NCBI GenBank assembly: GCA_944323035.1
Contig: CALUQY010000014.1
Location: 1-62,170 of the forward strand
Length of the DNA: 62,170 nucleotides
Source of the DNA: Candidatus Gastranaerophilales bacterium
GTDB lineage: Bacteria; Cyanobacteriota; Vampirovibrionia; Gastranaerophilales; Gastranaerophilaceae
Reading direction: 5' to 3'
Shown: one piece after another, positions 1 to 8,070 of the stretch
Layout: each line of letters starts with the position of its first letter
How positions within the stretch are numbered: position 1 is the stretch's first letter
Program-made: the position numbers and the translations under genes
Notes under the pieces: model-generated
What the model saw: the letters and a program-made list of their open reading frames with translations, nothing else
Database searches by the model: none
Told to the model about the DNA's origin: nothing

Positions 1-993
1 ATGACACCGACTGAGTCGGTTCTATGTTTGGTCAACAGGCTGTCGGTCAAGAAATGTGCATTTACCATGGCTGAAATTTTGTTATCCCTCACGATAATCG
101 GTGTTGTTGCTGCGATAACGTTACCGTCACTCACGGGCAACATTAACGAGCGGACATGGAATACGCAGAGAAAAGCGCTCTATGCACGTATGAGCCAGGC
201 TATATCATTAATGCCTGCATTAAACGGTTTTGGTACATTCACGGAAGGTGATTCTTCCACCTCTGCGATAGATACGGCTGCTGAAACGTTTATAACAAGC
301 GGCCTTTCTAAGGTATTAAAGATTAACAATATTTGTGATTATGAGCATTTGGAAGATTGCGGTGTGCCTGATAAAATCGTTACATTATCCGCGTCAACGA
401 TTTCACCTTTTCCCGAGGATATGTATGCCTGGAACTCAATGTTTAGCTTTGATTTGACAGGTGAAAGCGCCGGTTCTTATTCTCAAATAAATACGAAGGC
501 GGCTGCGTTTGAAACCGCGAATGGGGAAACTATTGTTACATATTATTATCCATATTGTATTGGCGAACTGGATAGGCCTTCTAATGCCGATGTTTCTCAT
601 CCGCGGATGTGCGCGAATTTTGTATATGATTTAAACGGAAACAAGGGGCCTAATACCGTTGGAAAGGATATTGGAGTTATTACAGTATTTTATCCGACGG
701 ATTCCATAGTAGTGGCGCCAATGCCAATCAACACCGCTTACGGCTCAACGGTTGAACAGACAGAGGCGGTTTCTGTTTGTAAAAATATGGATTCTGAAAG
801 CCGTTTACCAAATAGATATGAAATGATGTCTATGTTTTTTAATAAGTACCTGCTCGGATTCCCGGAAAGAGGGCATTACTGGACATCTTCTGTAGAGAGT
901 GCAACAAAGGCCTGGCGGGTTAATATTTTGCAGGGAACAACTGCGGCGGAAGATAAAACTAATAATTACTATGTCCGTTGTGTGAAGAGGTAA
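1..993 (+). CDS. Prepilin-type N-terminal methylation-domain protein (possibly 5'-partial)
   Basis: The N-terminus carries a class III (type IV pilin/pseudopilin) signal. A basic stretch ending KKCA is followed by FTMAE and a hydrophobic helix (residues about 27-43). Glu lies at +5 of the presumed mature protein, as prepilin peptidase substrates and pilus subunits require; the usual Gly at -1 is replaced by Ala. The C-terminal ~65 residues (RLPNRYEMMSMF, YWTSS, AW, YYVRCVK) resemble the DUF1566/FISUMP lectin-like fold seen in many gut-bacterial pseudopilins. The protein is probably exported and assembled into, or carried by, a type II/IV-pilus-like filament. The reading frame is open at base 1, so the true start may lie upstream of the window. 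A strong hairpin follows the stop. Confidence 0.75.
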   Translation: MTPTESVLCLVNRLSVKKCAFTMAEILLSLTIIGVVAAITLPSLTGNINERTWNTQRKALYARMSQAISLMPALNGFGTFTEGDSSTSAIDTAAETFITSGLSKVLKINNICDYEHLEDCGVPDKIVTLSASTISPFPEDMYAWNSMFSFDLTGESAGSYSQINTKAAAFETANGETIVTYYYPYCIGELDRPSNADVSHPRMCANFVYDLNGNKGPNTVGKDIGVITVFYPTDSIVVAPMPINTAYGSTVEQTEAVSVCKNMDSESRLPNRYEMMSMFFNKYLLGFPERGHYWTSSVESATKAWRVNILQGTTAAEDKTNNYYVRCVKR

Positions 994-997
994 TTTA

Positions 998-1023
998 AAA
1001 GGCGGGATAACACCGCCTTTATT
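998..1023. terminator. Bidirectional intrinsic terminator between prepilin gene and kdsB
   Basis: An 8-bp stem AAAGGCGG/CCGCCTTT (998-1005 with 1013-1020) with a 7-base loop lies between two convergent genes. The kdsB stop codon begins immediately after it. T-rich sequence follows on both strands, so it can serve both transcripts. Confidence 0.8.
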
Positions 1024-1750
1024 ATTTTCTTGAAACTATTTCTTTAAACTTTTCCAAATCCTCTTTTGTATCAATTCCGACCGGTACAAAGTCTACTATT
1101 GAAGTTTTTATTTTCATCCCGTTTTGCAGCGCTCTTAATTGTTCTAAGCTTTCTGCCACTTCAAGCTGCGATTGGGTAAGTTTTGTCATTCTCTTTAATG
1201 CTGCGCGTTTGTAGCCGTAAATTCCTAAATGTCCATAAAACGTTGCGACATCAGAGTTTCTCTCGTAAGGAATTTTTGAACGTGAAAAATAAAGCGCATA
1301 CCCGCGATTGTCGCGTACGCATTTGACTAAATTCGGATTGTTGATTTCTTCTTCCTCTGTAAGGACACGCAAAAGCGTTGAAATATCTGCTTCCGAATCT
1401 TCAAGAACCTCTCTCATAACAGCATCAATACTTTCAGGAGTAATAAGAGGTTCATCTCCCTGCAAGTTTACAACGTGAGTGATTTCCGGATGTCTGTCCA
1501 TGACCTCCTGAATTCTGTCGCTGCCGCATTTGTGGTTAACTGATGTCATTTCAACGTTACCGCCAAAGCCTTTTACGCAATTATAAATTCTCTCATCATC
1601 TGTCGCCGCGATAATAATATCCGCAAGTGTTGCTTGTGACGCTTTTTCATAAACCCATTGAATAATAGGTTTTCCTTCAACTTCAATTAACGGTTTTCCT
1701 TCTAATCTGCTGGAACCGTATCTTGCCGGAATTATAATCGCTGTTGTCAT
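1022..1750 (-). CDS. kdsB: 3-deoxy-manno-octulosonate cytidylyltransferase (CMP-Kdo synthetase)
   Basis: Activates Kdo with CTP to give CMP-Kdo, the donor for the inner core of lipopolysaccharide. The family signature is complete: PARYGSSRLEGKP at residues 8-20 (nucleotide loop) and NLQGDEP at 95-101 (metal/substrate site). At 242 residues it has normal length. It is the last gene of accD-accA-prmA-kdsB, starting 10 bases after the prmA stop, with an SD of the type GAGGGAA 2-3 bases upstream of ATG. It implies an LPS-bearing outer membrane, although no other Kdo or lipid A genes are in the window. Confidence 0.95.
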   Translation of the reverse strand: MTTAIIIPARYGSSRLEGKPLIEVEGKPIIQWVYEKASQATLADIIIAATDDERIYNCVKGFGGNVEMTSVNHKCGSDRIQEVMDRHPEITHVVNLQGDEPLITPESIDAVMREVLEDSEADISTLLRVLTEEEEINNPNLVKCVRDNRGYALYFSRSKIPYERNSDVATFYGHLGIYGYKRAALKRMTKLTQSQLEVAESLEQLRALQNGMKIKTSIVDFVPVGIDTKEDLEKFKEIVSRK

Positions 1751-1760
1751 GTTCCCTCTC

Positions 1761-2654
1761 TTATATGTTTTTTACAATAAAGCAAACCCACTGGTTCTGA
1801 TGAAGCTCTTGAAATATTTCAAGTTTGCAGCGTTTTATGGCTTCAAGAACCACCGGTGCTTTCTCTTCCAAAATCCCGCTAAGTACGAGATAACCGCCTT
1901 TTTTCGTAATACGCTGCAAATCTTCCATAATTTCGTTTAGAACATTGTGGAGAATATTTGCAAGTACAAGGTCAAATTGGCGGTGAATGTTTTCGCTTGT
2001 ACCGAATTCAAATTCGCACTCAACATTGTTTTTTACGGCATTTTCTTTTGCTACATCAATTACCGTATCATCGTTATCGCATCCGTAAACGTAATTTGCA
2101 CAGAATTTTTTCGCGCAAATCGCAAGAATTCCGGAGCCGGTTCCGATATCAGCAACATCTTTATCTTTGACGCCGATTTCTTCTATCGCTTTCATACAAA
2201 GCTGCGTTGTAGCATGGGTTCCTGTTCCAAAAGCACAGCCCGGCTCTAAGCGGATAACAATTTCGTCAGGTTTTTCACTGTATTCAAGCCAGTCCGGAAC
2301 AATGACAATTTTATCTGAAACACGTGTTATATCCCATTTCTCTTTCCATTTTTTAGACCAATCTTCATTTTCTTTTTCGGTCAAGGTGTGTTTCCAACTG
2401 CCGAGCATTTCATTTGTAAAACCGCGTTGAATAAGGAGTTTTCTATATTCATTCAATAACTCATCAAGCGCGGACGGTTTTTCAGTGAGAAAAACTTTTA
2501 ACGTGCCACGGGTGGTTGATGTCATCTCAAGGTCTTTGTAACTTTCTTCTGCAAGGATTACGCCTTCACACGGAAGATTTTCAAAGCAAAATTCCGAAAT
2601 GATATCTTCTATTGCCGGATTAATTTCTATTAAAAGCTCAAAGTAGGTTTTCAT
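1761..2654 (-). CDS. prmA: Ribosomal protein L11 methyltransferase
   Basis: SAM-dependent methyltransferase that trimethylates ribosomal protein L11. It has the two parts typical of PrmA: a small N-terminal substrate-recognition domain (about residues 1-110) and a class I Rossmann methyltransferase domain. The latter shows the PrmA signature EPGCAFGTGTHATT (137-150) and motif I DIGTGSGILAI (169-179), followed by NILHNVL. At 297 residues it has standard length. Its ATG overlaps the accA stop in an ATGA quadruplet, so translation is probably coupled. Confidence 0.95.
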   Translation of the reverse strand: MKTYFELLIEINPAIEDIISEFCFENLPCEGVILAEESYKDLEMTSTTRGTLKVFLTEKPSALDELLNEYRKLLIQRGFTNEMLGSWKHTLTEKENEDWSKKWKEKWDITRVSDKIVIVPDWLEYSEKPDEIVIRLEPGCAFGTGTHATTQLCMKAIEEIGVKDKDVADIGTGSGILAICAKKFCANYVYGCDNDDTVIDVAKENAVKNNVECEFEFGTSENIHRQFDLVLANILHNVLNEIMEDLQRITKKGGYLVLSGILEEKAPVVLEAIKRCKLEIFQELHQNQWVCFIVKNI

Positions 2655-3601
2655 TCCAAAAATGCGCCCATTTTTCTAAATTTGTTGTATCTGTCAGATT
2701 TAAGCTGTTTGCCTGAAATTTTGGAAAGTTCTTTTAAGTTTTCTATAATTGTTGATTTAAGTGTTTCAGCCATAGCTTTAGGGTCAGTGTGCGCGCCGCC
2801 CAGAGGCTCTTTTATTTCGCCGTCAATGATGCCTAATTTTAAAAGGTCAGGTGCTGTAATTTTAAGCGCATTTGCGGCATCTGCGGCTCTTGACGCATCA
2901 CGGTAAAGAATTGAAGCGCAGCCTTCCGGTGAGATTACCGTGTAATAAGCGTGTTCAAGTAAGAAAACTTTATTTGCCACAGCAAGTCCTAATGCCCCGC
3001 CGGAGCAGCCTTCACCTGTAATAATTGCAATAACCGGAACTTCCAGTTTTGCCATTTCTCTCAGGTTAACCGCGATTGCCCCGCCCTGATTGGTTTCTTC
3101 CGCGCTGATACCCGGATATGCGCCCGGGGTGTCAATTAATGTTACAATCGGGAGATTGAATTTGTCGGCGTGCTTAAATAATCTTAAAGCCTTTCTGTAA
3201 CCTTGAGGCTGAGGCATACCGAAATTATATTCCAAATTTTCTTTAGTTGATTTACCTTTCATTGTTCCGACAATCATAACCGGTTTGCCGTCGAGTTTTG
3301 CGATTCCGCCGATTATTGCTCTGTCGTCCATGCCTTCGCGATCTCCGTGGAGTTCAATGAAGCTGTCGCACATATTATTTACGTAATCTAAAAAGTTCGG
3401 ACGTTCAGGATGGCGTGCTATTTGCAGTTTCTGTGACGGTTTTAGATTTGCGTATAATTCTTTTCTGCAATCGTGCGCCTGCTGTTCAAAATTTTCTATT
3501 TCCTTGTGTAAATCCATGCCTGACTCCATACTGATTTTTTTGAATTCTTCGATTTTTTTCTCTATTTCTATAATAGGCTTTTCAAAATCCAAAACTGTCA
3601 T
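2651..3601 (-). CDS. accA: Acetyl-CoA carboxylase carboxyltransferase subunit alpha
   Basis: Alpha half of the heterotetrameric carboxyltransferase that moves CO2 from biotin-BCCP to acetyl-CoA, the first step of fatty-acid synthesis. The crotonase-fold core is recognisable: DNRAI-type region 'DDRAIIGGIAKLDGKPV', 'TLIDTPGAYPG', and the oxyanion segment 'GEGCSGGALGLAVAN'. A basic N-terminal helix is present ('FLDYVNNMCDSFIELHGDR'). It is 316 residues, as usual. It follows accD after 79 bases, with its own AGAGG SD before ATG, and overlaps prmA by 4 bases. Confidence 0.96.
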   Translation of the reverse strand: MTVLDFEKPIIEIEKKIEEFKKISMESGMDLHKEIENFEQQAHDCRKELYANLKPSQKLQIARHPERPNFLDYVNNMCDSFIELHGDREGMDDRAIIGGIAKLDGKPVMIVGTMKGKSTKENLEYNFGMPQPQGYRKALRLFKHADKFNLPIVTLIDTPGAYPGISAEETNQGGAIAVNLREMAKLEVPVIAIITGEGCSGGALGLAVANKVFLLEHAYYTVISPEGCASILYRDASRAADAANALKITAPDLLKLGIIDGEIKEPLGGAHTDPKAMAETLKSTIIENLKELSKISGKQLKSDRYNKFRKMGAFLE

Positions 3602-3680
3602 TGTTACCTCTTTTTTACTTCTTTAAAAGCTTTTCTGTTATTTTAGTTTCTGCGGGCTGTTTCGGTGCGCTGCCTGAAAG

Positions 3681-4553
3681 CTATTTTGCTAATGCGTGCA
3701 TTTCCAGAATATCCGCTAAAGTTTGTTTTAAATTTTTGCGTGATGAAACAACGTCAATTTGACCGTATTTCATCAGGTATTCAGCGGTTTGGAAATCTGC
3801 CGGCAGTTTTTGTCTTATAGTTTGTTCAATAACTCTTCTTCCGGCAAACCCGATACGTGCGCCCTGTTCGGCAACGATTATATCACCTAACATCCCGAAA
3901 CTTGCGGTAATTCCTCCGAAAGTCGGTTCTGTAAGTACATTTATATATAAAAGACCTTCATCATCAAGTTTAGCGCAGGCGCAGGAGGTTTTTGCCATTT
4001 GCATAAGGCTCAGGGCGCTTTCCTGCATTCTTGCACCGCCTGAGGAGGTGATTGCCATAACAGGAAGTCTGCGTTTAATTGCTTCTTCTATAATCCTTGT
4101 AACCTTTTCCCCGACAACGCTGCCCATAGAGCCGCCCATGTAGTCAAAATCCATGACTGCAACAGCCGTTTTTTGTCCGTTAATTTCTCCGATGCCGGTG
4201 ATTACGGCTTCATCAAGTCCTGTTTTCTGGTGAGCTTTTTCAAGCCTGTCTTTATAAGATTCTGTATCAACGAAATCAAGCGGATCGGTCGGCTTGATAT
4301 TTGAATTTAATTCTTCAAAAGAGCCTTCGTCAAAGAGCAGTTCTATTCTTTTTCTGGCGTTTATTCTGAAATGGTAGTCGCAAACCGGACAAACCATTTG
4401 ATTTTCTTCAATATCTTTTTTCAGAAGCTGTGCATCACAATGAACGCATTTAGTCCACAAATCGGGATTCATATCAACTTCAACTTTAGCTTCTAATGCG
4501 CGGCGTTGAATTTGTGCTTCTTTTCTTTTTTCAAACCAATCTTGAATAGTCAT
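3681..4553 (-). CDS. accD: Acetyl-CoA carboxylase carboxyltransferase subunit beta
   Basis: Beta half of the carboxyltransferase, partner of AccA encoded next. An N-terminal four-Cys zinc ribbon is present (C36, C39, C55, C58), followed by the carboxyltransferase domain with 'MGGSMGSVVGEK' and 'ITSSGGARMQES' (acetyl-CoA binding/oxyanion). It has normal length, 290 residues. First gene of the operon, driven by a clear extended -10 promoter. The ATG has no well-placed SD: an AGGGA lies about 13 bases upstream, separated from ATG by a perfect 16-base palindrome that runs into the start codon, so translation may depend on local structure. Confidence 0.96.
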   Translation of the reverse strand: MTIQDWFEKRKEAQIQRRALEAKVEVDMNPDLWTKCVHCDAQLLKKDIEENQMVCPVCDYHFRINARKRIELLFDEGSFEELNSNIKPTDPLDFVDTESYKDRLEKAHQKTGLDEAVITGIGEINGQKTAVAVMDFDYMGGSMGSVVGEKVTRIIEEAIKRRLPVMAITSSGGARMQESALSLMQMAKTSCACAKLDDEGLLYINVLTEPTFGGITASFGMLGDIIVAEQGARIGFAGRRVIEQTIRQKLPADFQTAEYLMKYGQIDVVSSRKNLKQTLADILEMHALAK

Positions 4554-4567
4554 ATTATTAATAATAT
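4552..4567 (-). promoter_or_regulatory. accD: Perfect palindrome across the accD start codon
   Basis: ATATTATTAATAATAT is an exact 16-base palindrome. On the minus strand it sits between a distant AGGGA and the accD ATG, whose first two bases are its end. Folding would bring the AGGGA close to the AUG. This is a structural observation; a regulatory role is inference. Confidence 0.4.
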
Positions 4568-4593
4568 CCCTGTATTATCTATTTTACCCGTCA

Positions 4594-4621
4594 ATTATAC
4601 CATATAAATTCTCCGGTTCAA
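4594..4621 (-). promoter_or_regulatory. Promoter of accD operon
   Basis: Minus-strand -35 TTGAAC (4616-4621), 16-bp spacer, -10 TATAAT (4594-4599), preceded by TGG so an extended -10 is present. It points at accD with a leader of about 35 bases. Confidence 0.75.
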
Positions 4622-4625
4622 GTCT

Positions 4626-4656
4626 TTGACGAAATTCTTAATATTTGTGTTATAAT
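4626..4656 (+). promoter_or_regulatory. Promoter of thrB
   Basis: TTGACG (4626-4631), a 19-base spacer and TATAAT (4651-4656) with an upstream TG at the extended -10 position. It lies back to back with the accD promoter. An AGAGAGG SD (4671-4677) precedes the thrB ATG. Confidence 0.7.
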
Positions 4657-4681
4657 AGCAGTGTTGAAATAGAGAGGAAAT

Positions 4682-5623
4682 ATGAAAGTAAGTGTAAAAG
4701 TACCCGCCACATCAGCGAATTTAGGCCCCGGATTTGATACAATGGGGGTTGCGTTTCCTTTGTATAATATTATAACTATTGAGGAAACCGTTATGCCGGG
4801 ATCGGGTGTTTTGATTGAACTTGTGTCAGATTTTGATTATAAGGACAAAGCTCATCTTGAGCATGTTCCTGTCGACGAGAACAGTATTATATATAAAGCT
4901 GTAGAATTACTCTATAACTCAATCGGACAGACTCCGGGAGAGTTGAAAATCACTGTACATTCTAAAATTCCGATGACCAGAGGGCTTGGCAGCAGTTCTT
5001 CTGTAATAGTGGGTGCATTAATAGCTGCAAACGAACTTTTGGGAAAGCCTGCAGATGAAGCTGCACTTCTCTCTATTGCAACAGAGATTGAGGGCCATCC
5101 GGATAACGTTGCCCCTGCAATTTTAGGCGGAATGCTGTTTGCATCTCTTCAGGAAGATGGTAGTGTTGTTTATAAAAAACTTCCATGGCCGGAAGAATGG
5201 AAGTTTACAGCTTGTGTCCCGGATTTTGAACTTTCTACAGATATAGCGCGTTCGGTTCTGCCAAAAGAAGTTCCGATGAAAGATGCAATATATAACGCGC
5301 AGCGAATGGCAATGTTTGTTGATGCCGTGCATACTAAAGATTCCGCATTAATGAAACTTGCTCTGCACGATAAACTTCACCAGCCTTACAGGATGAATTT
5401 GATGCCCGGGCTGGCAGATATTATGGAAGCTCTTAAATATGAAGAAAATGTGCTGGGCTGTGTTATAAGCGGAGCCGGTTCAACAATTTTGCTTATAACC
5501 GAAAAGAACGGTGCTGATAAGGCTAAAGCAGTTGTTAGAAATATCTGGAACGCGCAGAATGTAAAAGTTGATATGTATGATTTTTCAATTGATTATGACG
5601 GTGCGCAGATAATTTGTAATTAA
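4682..5623 (+). CDS. thrB: Homoserine kinase
   Basis: GHMP-family kinase that phosphorylates L-homoserine at the branch to threonine. The N-terminal motif 'PATSANLGPGFDTMG' and ATP loop 'MTRGLGSSSSVIVGA' are typical of ThrB, as are 'EGHPDNVAPAILGG' and the C-terminal glycine-rich 'CVISGAGSTIL'. It has standard length, 313 residues. It is transcribed alone, divergent from accD; thrA and thrC are not nearby. Start supported by an AGAGAGG SD 5-6 bases upstream. Confidence 0.95.
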   Translation: MKVSVKVPATSANLGPGFDTMGVAFPLYNIITIEETVMPGSGVLIELVSDFDYKDKAHLEHVPVDENSIIYKAVELLYNSIGQTPGELKITVHSKIPMTRGLGSSSSVIVGALIAANELLGKPADEAALLSIATEIEGHPDNVAPAILGGMLFASLQEDGSVVYKKLPWPEEWKFTACVPDFELSTDIARSVLPKEVPMKDAIYNAQRMAMFVDAVHTKDSALMKLALHDKLHQPYRMNLMPGLADIMEALKYEENVLGCVISGAGSTILLITEKNGADKAKAVVRNIWNAQNVKVDMYDFSIDYDGAQIICN

Positions 5624-5760
5624 AGCCTGAAAAGTTTCGCTCCGGGATATGTAGTGAACTTTTAATGTAACAAAACTTTACAATTCATGGTATAAAAAGG
5701 CAATTTGCGCGAGATATATTACTTTATATATGTAACGAGGACTAATTAAGGTGATACGCT

Positions 5761-6303
5761 ATGGTTGCTAATATTTTTGGTAAAATCTACGGCATAGTTG
5801 GCAAACTGGAAGCTCAGAACACGCTTTCACGTATTACTCGTCAAATCGCAAGGTTGACGAAGGAAATTGGTCGTGCGGAAAAACAACATAATGCTGCAAA
5901 AAGAACTGCTATAAATAACGCAAAATCGAAAAATTATCAATCCTATGGTTTAGCTAATGCCTCTATATTTTTACAAAATAGAAACGATTTTGGTCAGTTA
6001 TTCAAAAATGGTCAGTTGGATTTTGATGCATGTAGTAAAAATAAAGAAATGTATTCAGCTTATCAACAGGCAATGCAGCAATATCAACAATTCGGTCAAA
6101 GCAGCTTAGAACAAGAACTTGCAATGATAGAAGATGAATTTGATGCTAGATATGAAATTGAAATTCAATCACTGAAGGATCAACAGGTTGACCTTGAAGC
6201 TGAAAAAGTTACGGCTCAAAATCAACTTCAAGTCTTTGAAGGTATGGAAAAACAAGAAGGCGAATTTGCTAAGAAAAATATTCAAAATATGTTCGAAGCT
6301 TAA
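5761..6303 (+). CDS. Hypothetical coiled-coil protein
   Basis: I do not recognise the family. It has 180 residues with no signal peptide or membrane segment. Two stretches look strongly coiled-coil: about 15-60 (charged heptads with 'LTKEIGRAEKQHNAAKR') and about 118-178 ('EDEFDARYEIEIQSLKDQ' onward). They are separated by a Gln- and Tyr-rich linker ('YQQAMQQYQQFGQS'). The hairpin-of-helices plan resembles small cytoplasmic scaffold or export-chaperone proteins, but no specific motif supports that. AAGGTGAT serves as SD, a possible extended -10 (TGGTATAAA) lies about 70 bases upstream, and a terminator follows, so it is probably monocistronic. Confidence 0.7.
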   Translation: MVANIFGKIYGIVGKLEAQNTLSRITRQIARLTKEIGRAEKQHNAAKRTAINNAKSKNYQSYGLANASIFLQNRNDFGQLFKNGQLDFDACSKNKEMYSAYQQAMQQYQQFGQSSLEQELAMIEDEFDARYEIEIQSLKDQQVDLEAEKVTAQNQLQVFEGMEKQEGEFAKKNIQNMFEA

Positions 6304-6360
6304 CGCGATAATAAATAGGAATAAAGAAAACTTTCGGAAAATAGGAAATAAGGATAATTT

Positions 6361-6388
6361 AACCCGCTTTCAAAGCGGGTTTTTATTT
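6361..6388 (+). terminator. Intrinsic terminator of the coiled-coil gene
   Basis: Stem AACCCGC/GCGGGTT (6361-6367 with 6375-6381) around a TTTCAAA loop, followed by TTTATTTT. Confidence 0.85.
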
Positions 6389-6398
6389 TGAGTTTTTG

Positions 6399-6427
6399 TT
6401 GACTATGCATAATGTTTGCCATAAAAT
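6399..6427 (+). promoter_or_regulatory. Promoter of nadB-nadC
   Basis: TTGACT (6399-6404), exactly 17 bases, then TAAAAT (6422-6427). It contains the upstream in-frame ATG at 6412, which therefore cannot be the nadB start on this transcript. An AGGG SD lies at 6437-6440. Confidence 0.75.
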
Positions 6428-6450
6428 ATTGTCAGCAGGGATTTATAATT

Positions 6451-8070
6451 ATGAAATATTCAATATACTCCGCAGTAGTTGTAGGCAGCGGAATTGCCGG
6501 ACTTTACGCAACACTTAGAATGAATAGAAATTTAGAGCTTTCTGATAATATTTTGCTTGTTACTAAATCCAATTTGGGTGAAAGTAATTCGCATTATGCT
6601 CAGGGCGGTATTGTTGGTGTTATGCAGGACAATAAAGAGGATTCTATTTCTTCACATGTTTCTGATACCCTGAAAGCCGGTGCCGGTCTTAATATTTCTG
6701 ATGCGGTAAAATCTATCTCAAAAAGTTCTGATGCGGTTATAAAAGATTTAATGAATTACGGTGTGGAATTTGATACGACCGATGAAGGTAAACTAAGTTA
6801 TACTCTGGAGGGTGCTCACAGTGTTCGCAGAATATTGCACTCCGGCGGTGACGCAACAGGGCGAAGAATGCAGGAGGCGCTTGCAAAAACTCTTCAAGAG
6901 GCACGCGGGGTCGATATTTATGAAAATCATAGTGCTGTGGATTTGCTTATCAATTCGGACGGTGTGTGTAAAGGCGTAATTTTGTTTAATAATGTGACAA
7001 AAGAATATGAAGTCATTTATTCTTCTGTGGTGATTCTTGCAACCGGCGGAATCGGCCAGTTGTATAAATATACAACAAACCCTCAGGGGGCAACCGGTGA
7101 CGGACTTGCGCTGGCGCATATAGCAGGTGCGGTTCTGCGTGATATGGAATTTGTTCAATTCCACCCGACGGCGTTTGCGCAGGAAGGTGTGAAAAACCGT
7201 TCACTTATTACAGAAGCTCTGCGCGGGGAGGGTGCCAAACTCGTTGATGCTTCCGGTAAAGAATTTATGGCTAAATATGATCCACGCAAAGAACTGGCAC
7301 CGCGTGATATCGTGACACGTGCAATTTGTAAAGAAATGATTGCACAGCATGTTGATCATGAATACCTTGATGCAACTCATATTGATAAAGAAATTTTGGC
7401 GCGCAGATTTCCTACAATTACAAGAATTTGTAAGAAATACGGTATTGATATATCAAAAGATTTGATTCCGATTGCGCCGGCTGCTCATTATTTTATGGGC
7501 GGAATTGTAGCAGATGTTGACGGAAAAACAGACATAAAAGGCCTTTATGCAATAGGGGAAGTCGCATCGACCGGTCTGCATGGCGCGAACAGACTTGCCA
7601 GCAATTCACTTTTGGAATGCGTTGTGTGTGCATATAACTTAATCGAAAGCCTTCGTAAAATGGATTTGAGTGCGCCGAAACAGATTGATTCTGATATTAA
7701 ATCTGTTATTGACCGTTACAGCGAAGATGTTCAGGTTGATGAAAGCATTGATTTTGACATTGAAGATCTTATTCAACAATTGAAAGAATTGATGTGGGAT
7801 AAGGTCGGGATTTTCAGGGATGAACTTTCGCTGAAAAGTGTGCTTATTGAACTTAATAAACTTGTTCTTAATTTTAACCGCGAATACAAGTGTCTGAGCA
7901 AAGAAGAGTATGAATTTAGAAACATGCTTATAGTTGCAAAAGCAATAACGGTTTCAGCCCTAAACAGACACGAGTCGCGAGGTGCTCATTTCAGAAACGA
8001 TTTCCCTGAATGTGCAAACGAGATTAAGCACAGCTACTATAAAGAAAGGGAGAAAACCTTATTATGTTAA
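6451..8070 (+). CDS. nadB: L-aspartate oxidase
   Basis: FAD enzyme oxidising L-aspartate to iminoaspartate, the first step of de novo NAD synthesis. The dinucleotide-binding motif 'GSGIAGLYATLRM' begins about residue 11. Other landmarks are 'HYAQGGI', 'EFVQFHPTAF', the active-site-region 'PRDIVTRAI', 'HYFMGGI' and 'HGANRLASNSLLECVV', with C-terminal 'ESRGAHFRNDFP'. It has normal length, 539 residues from this ATG. An in-frame ATG 39 bases upstream lies inside the promoter spacer and was rejected. Its end overlaps nadC by 7 bases. NadA, which normally consumes the product with it, is not in the window. Confidence 0.96.
   Translation: MKYSIYSAVVVGSGIAGLYATLRMNRNLELSDNILLVTKSNLGESNSHYAQGGIVGVMQDNKEDSISSHVSDTLKAGAGLNISDAVKSISKSSDAVIKDLMNYGVEFDTTDEGKLSYTLEGAHSVRRILHSGGDATGRRMQEALAKTLQEARGVDIYENHSAVDLLINSDGVCKGVILFNNVTKEYEVIYSSVVILATGGIGQLYKYTTNPQGATGDGLALAHIAGAVLRDMEFVQFHPTAFAQEGVKNRSLITEALRGEGAKLVDASGKEFMAKYDPRKELAPRDIVTRAICKEMIAQHVDHEYLDATHIDKEILARRFPTITRICKKYGIDISKDLIPIAPAAHYFMGGIVADVDGKTDIKGLYAIGEVASTGLHGANRLASNSLLECVVCAYNLIESLRKMDLSAPKQIDSDIKSVIDRYSEDVQVDESIDFDIEDLIQQLKELMWDKVGIFRDELSLKSVLIELNKLVLNFNREYKCLSKEEYEFRNMLIVAKAITVSALNRHESRGAHFRNDFPECANEIKHSYYKEREKTLLC

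Noticed and set aside
1749-2430. Plus-strand open frames opposite prmA
   Set aside because: They lie antisense to a complete prmA, with no SD and low-complexity Phe-rich translations.
4600-4681. Riboswitch or attenuator before thrB
   Set aside because: The expected leader from the -10 at 4651-4656 is only about 20 bases, too short for a leader peptide or T-box.
6412-6450. Upstream in-frame start for nadB
   Set aside because: ATG 6412 lies in the 17-base spacer of a good TTGACT/TAAAAT promoter. The ATG at 6451 has an AGGG SD and begins the typical NadB sequence.
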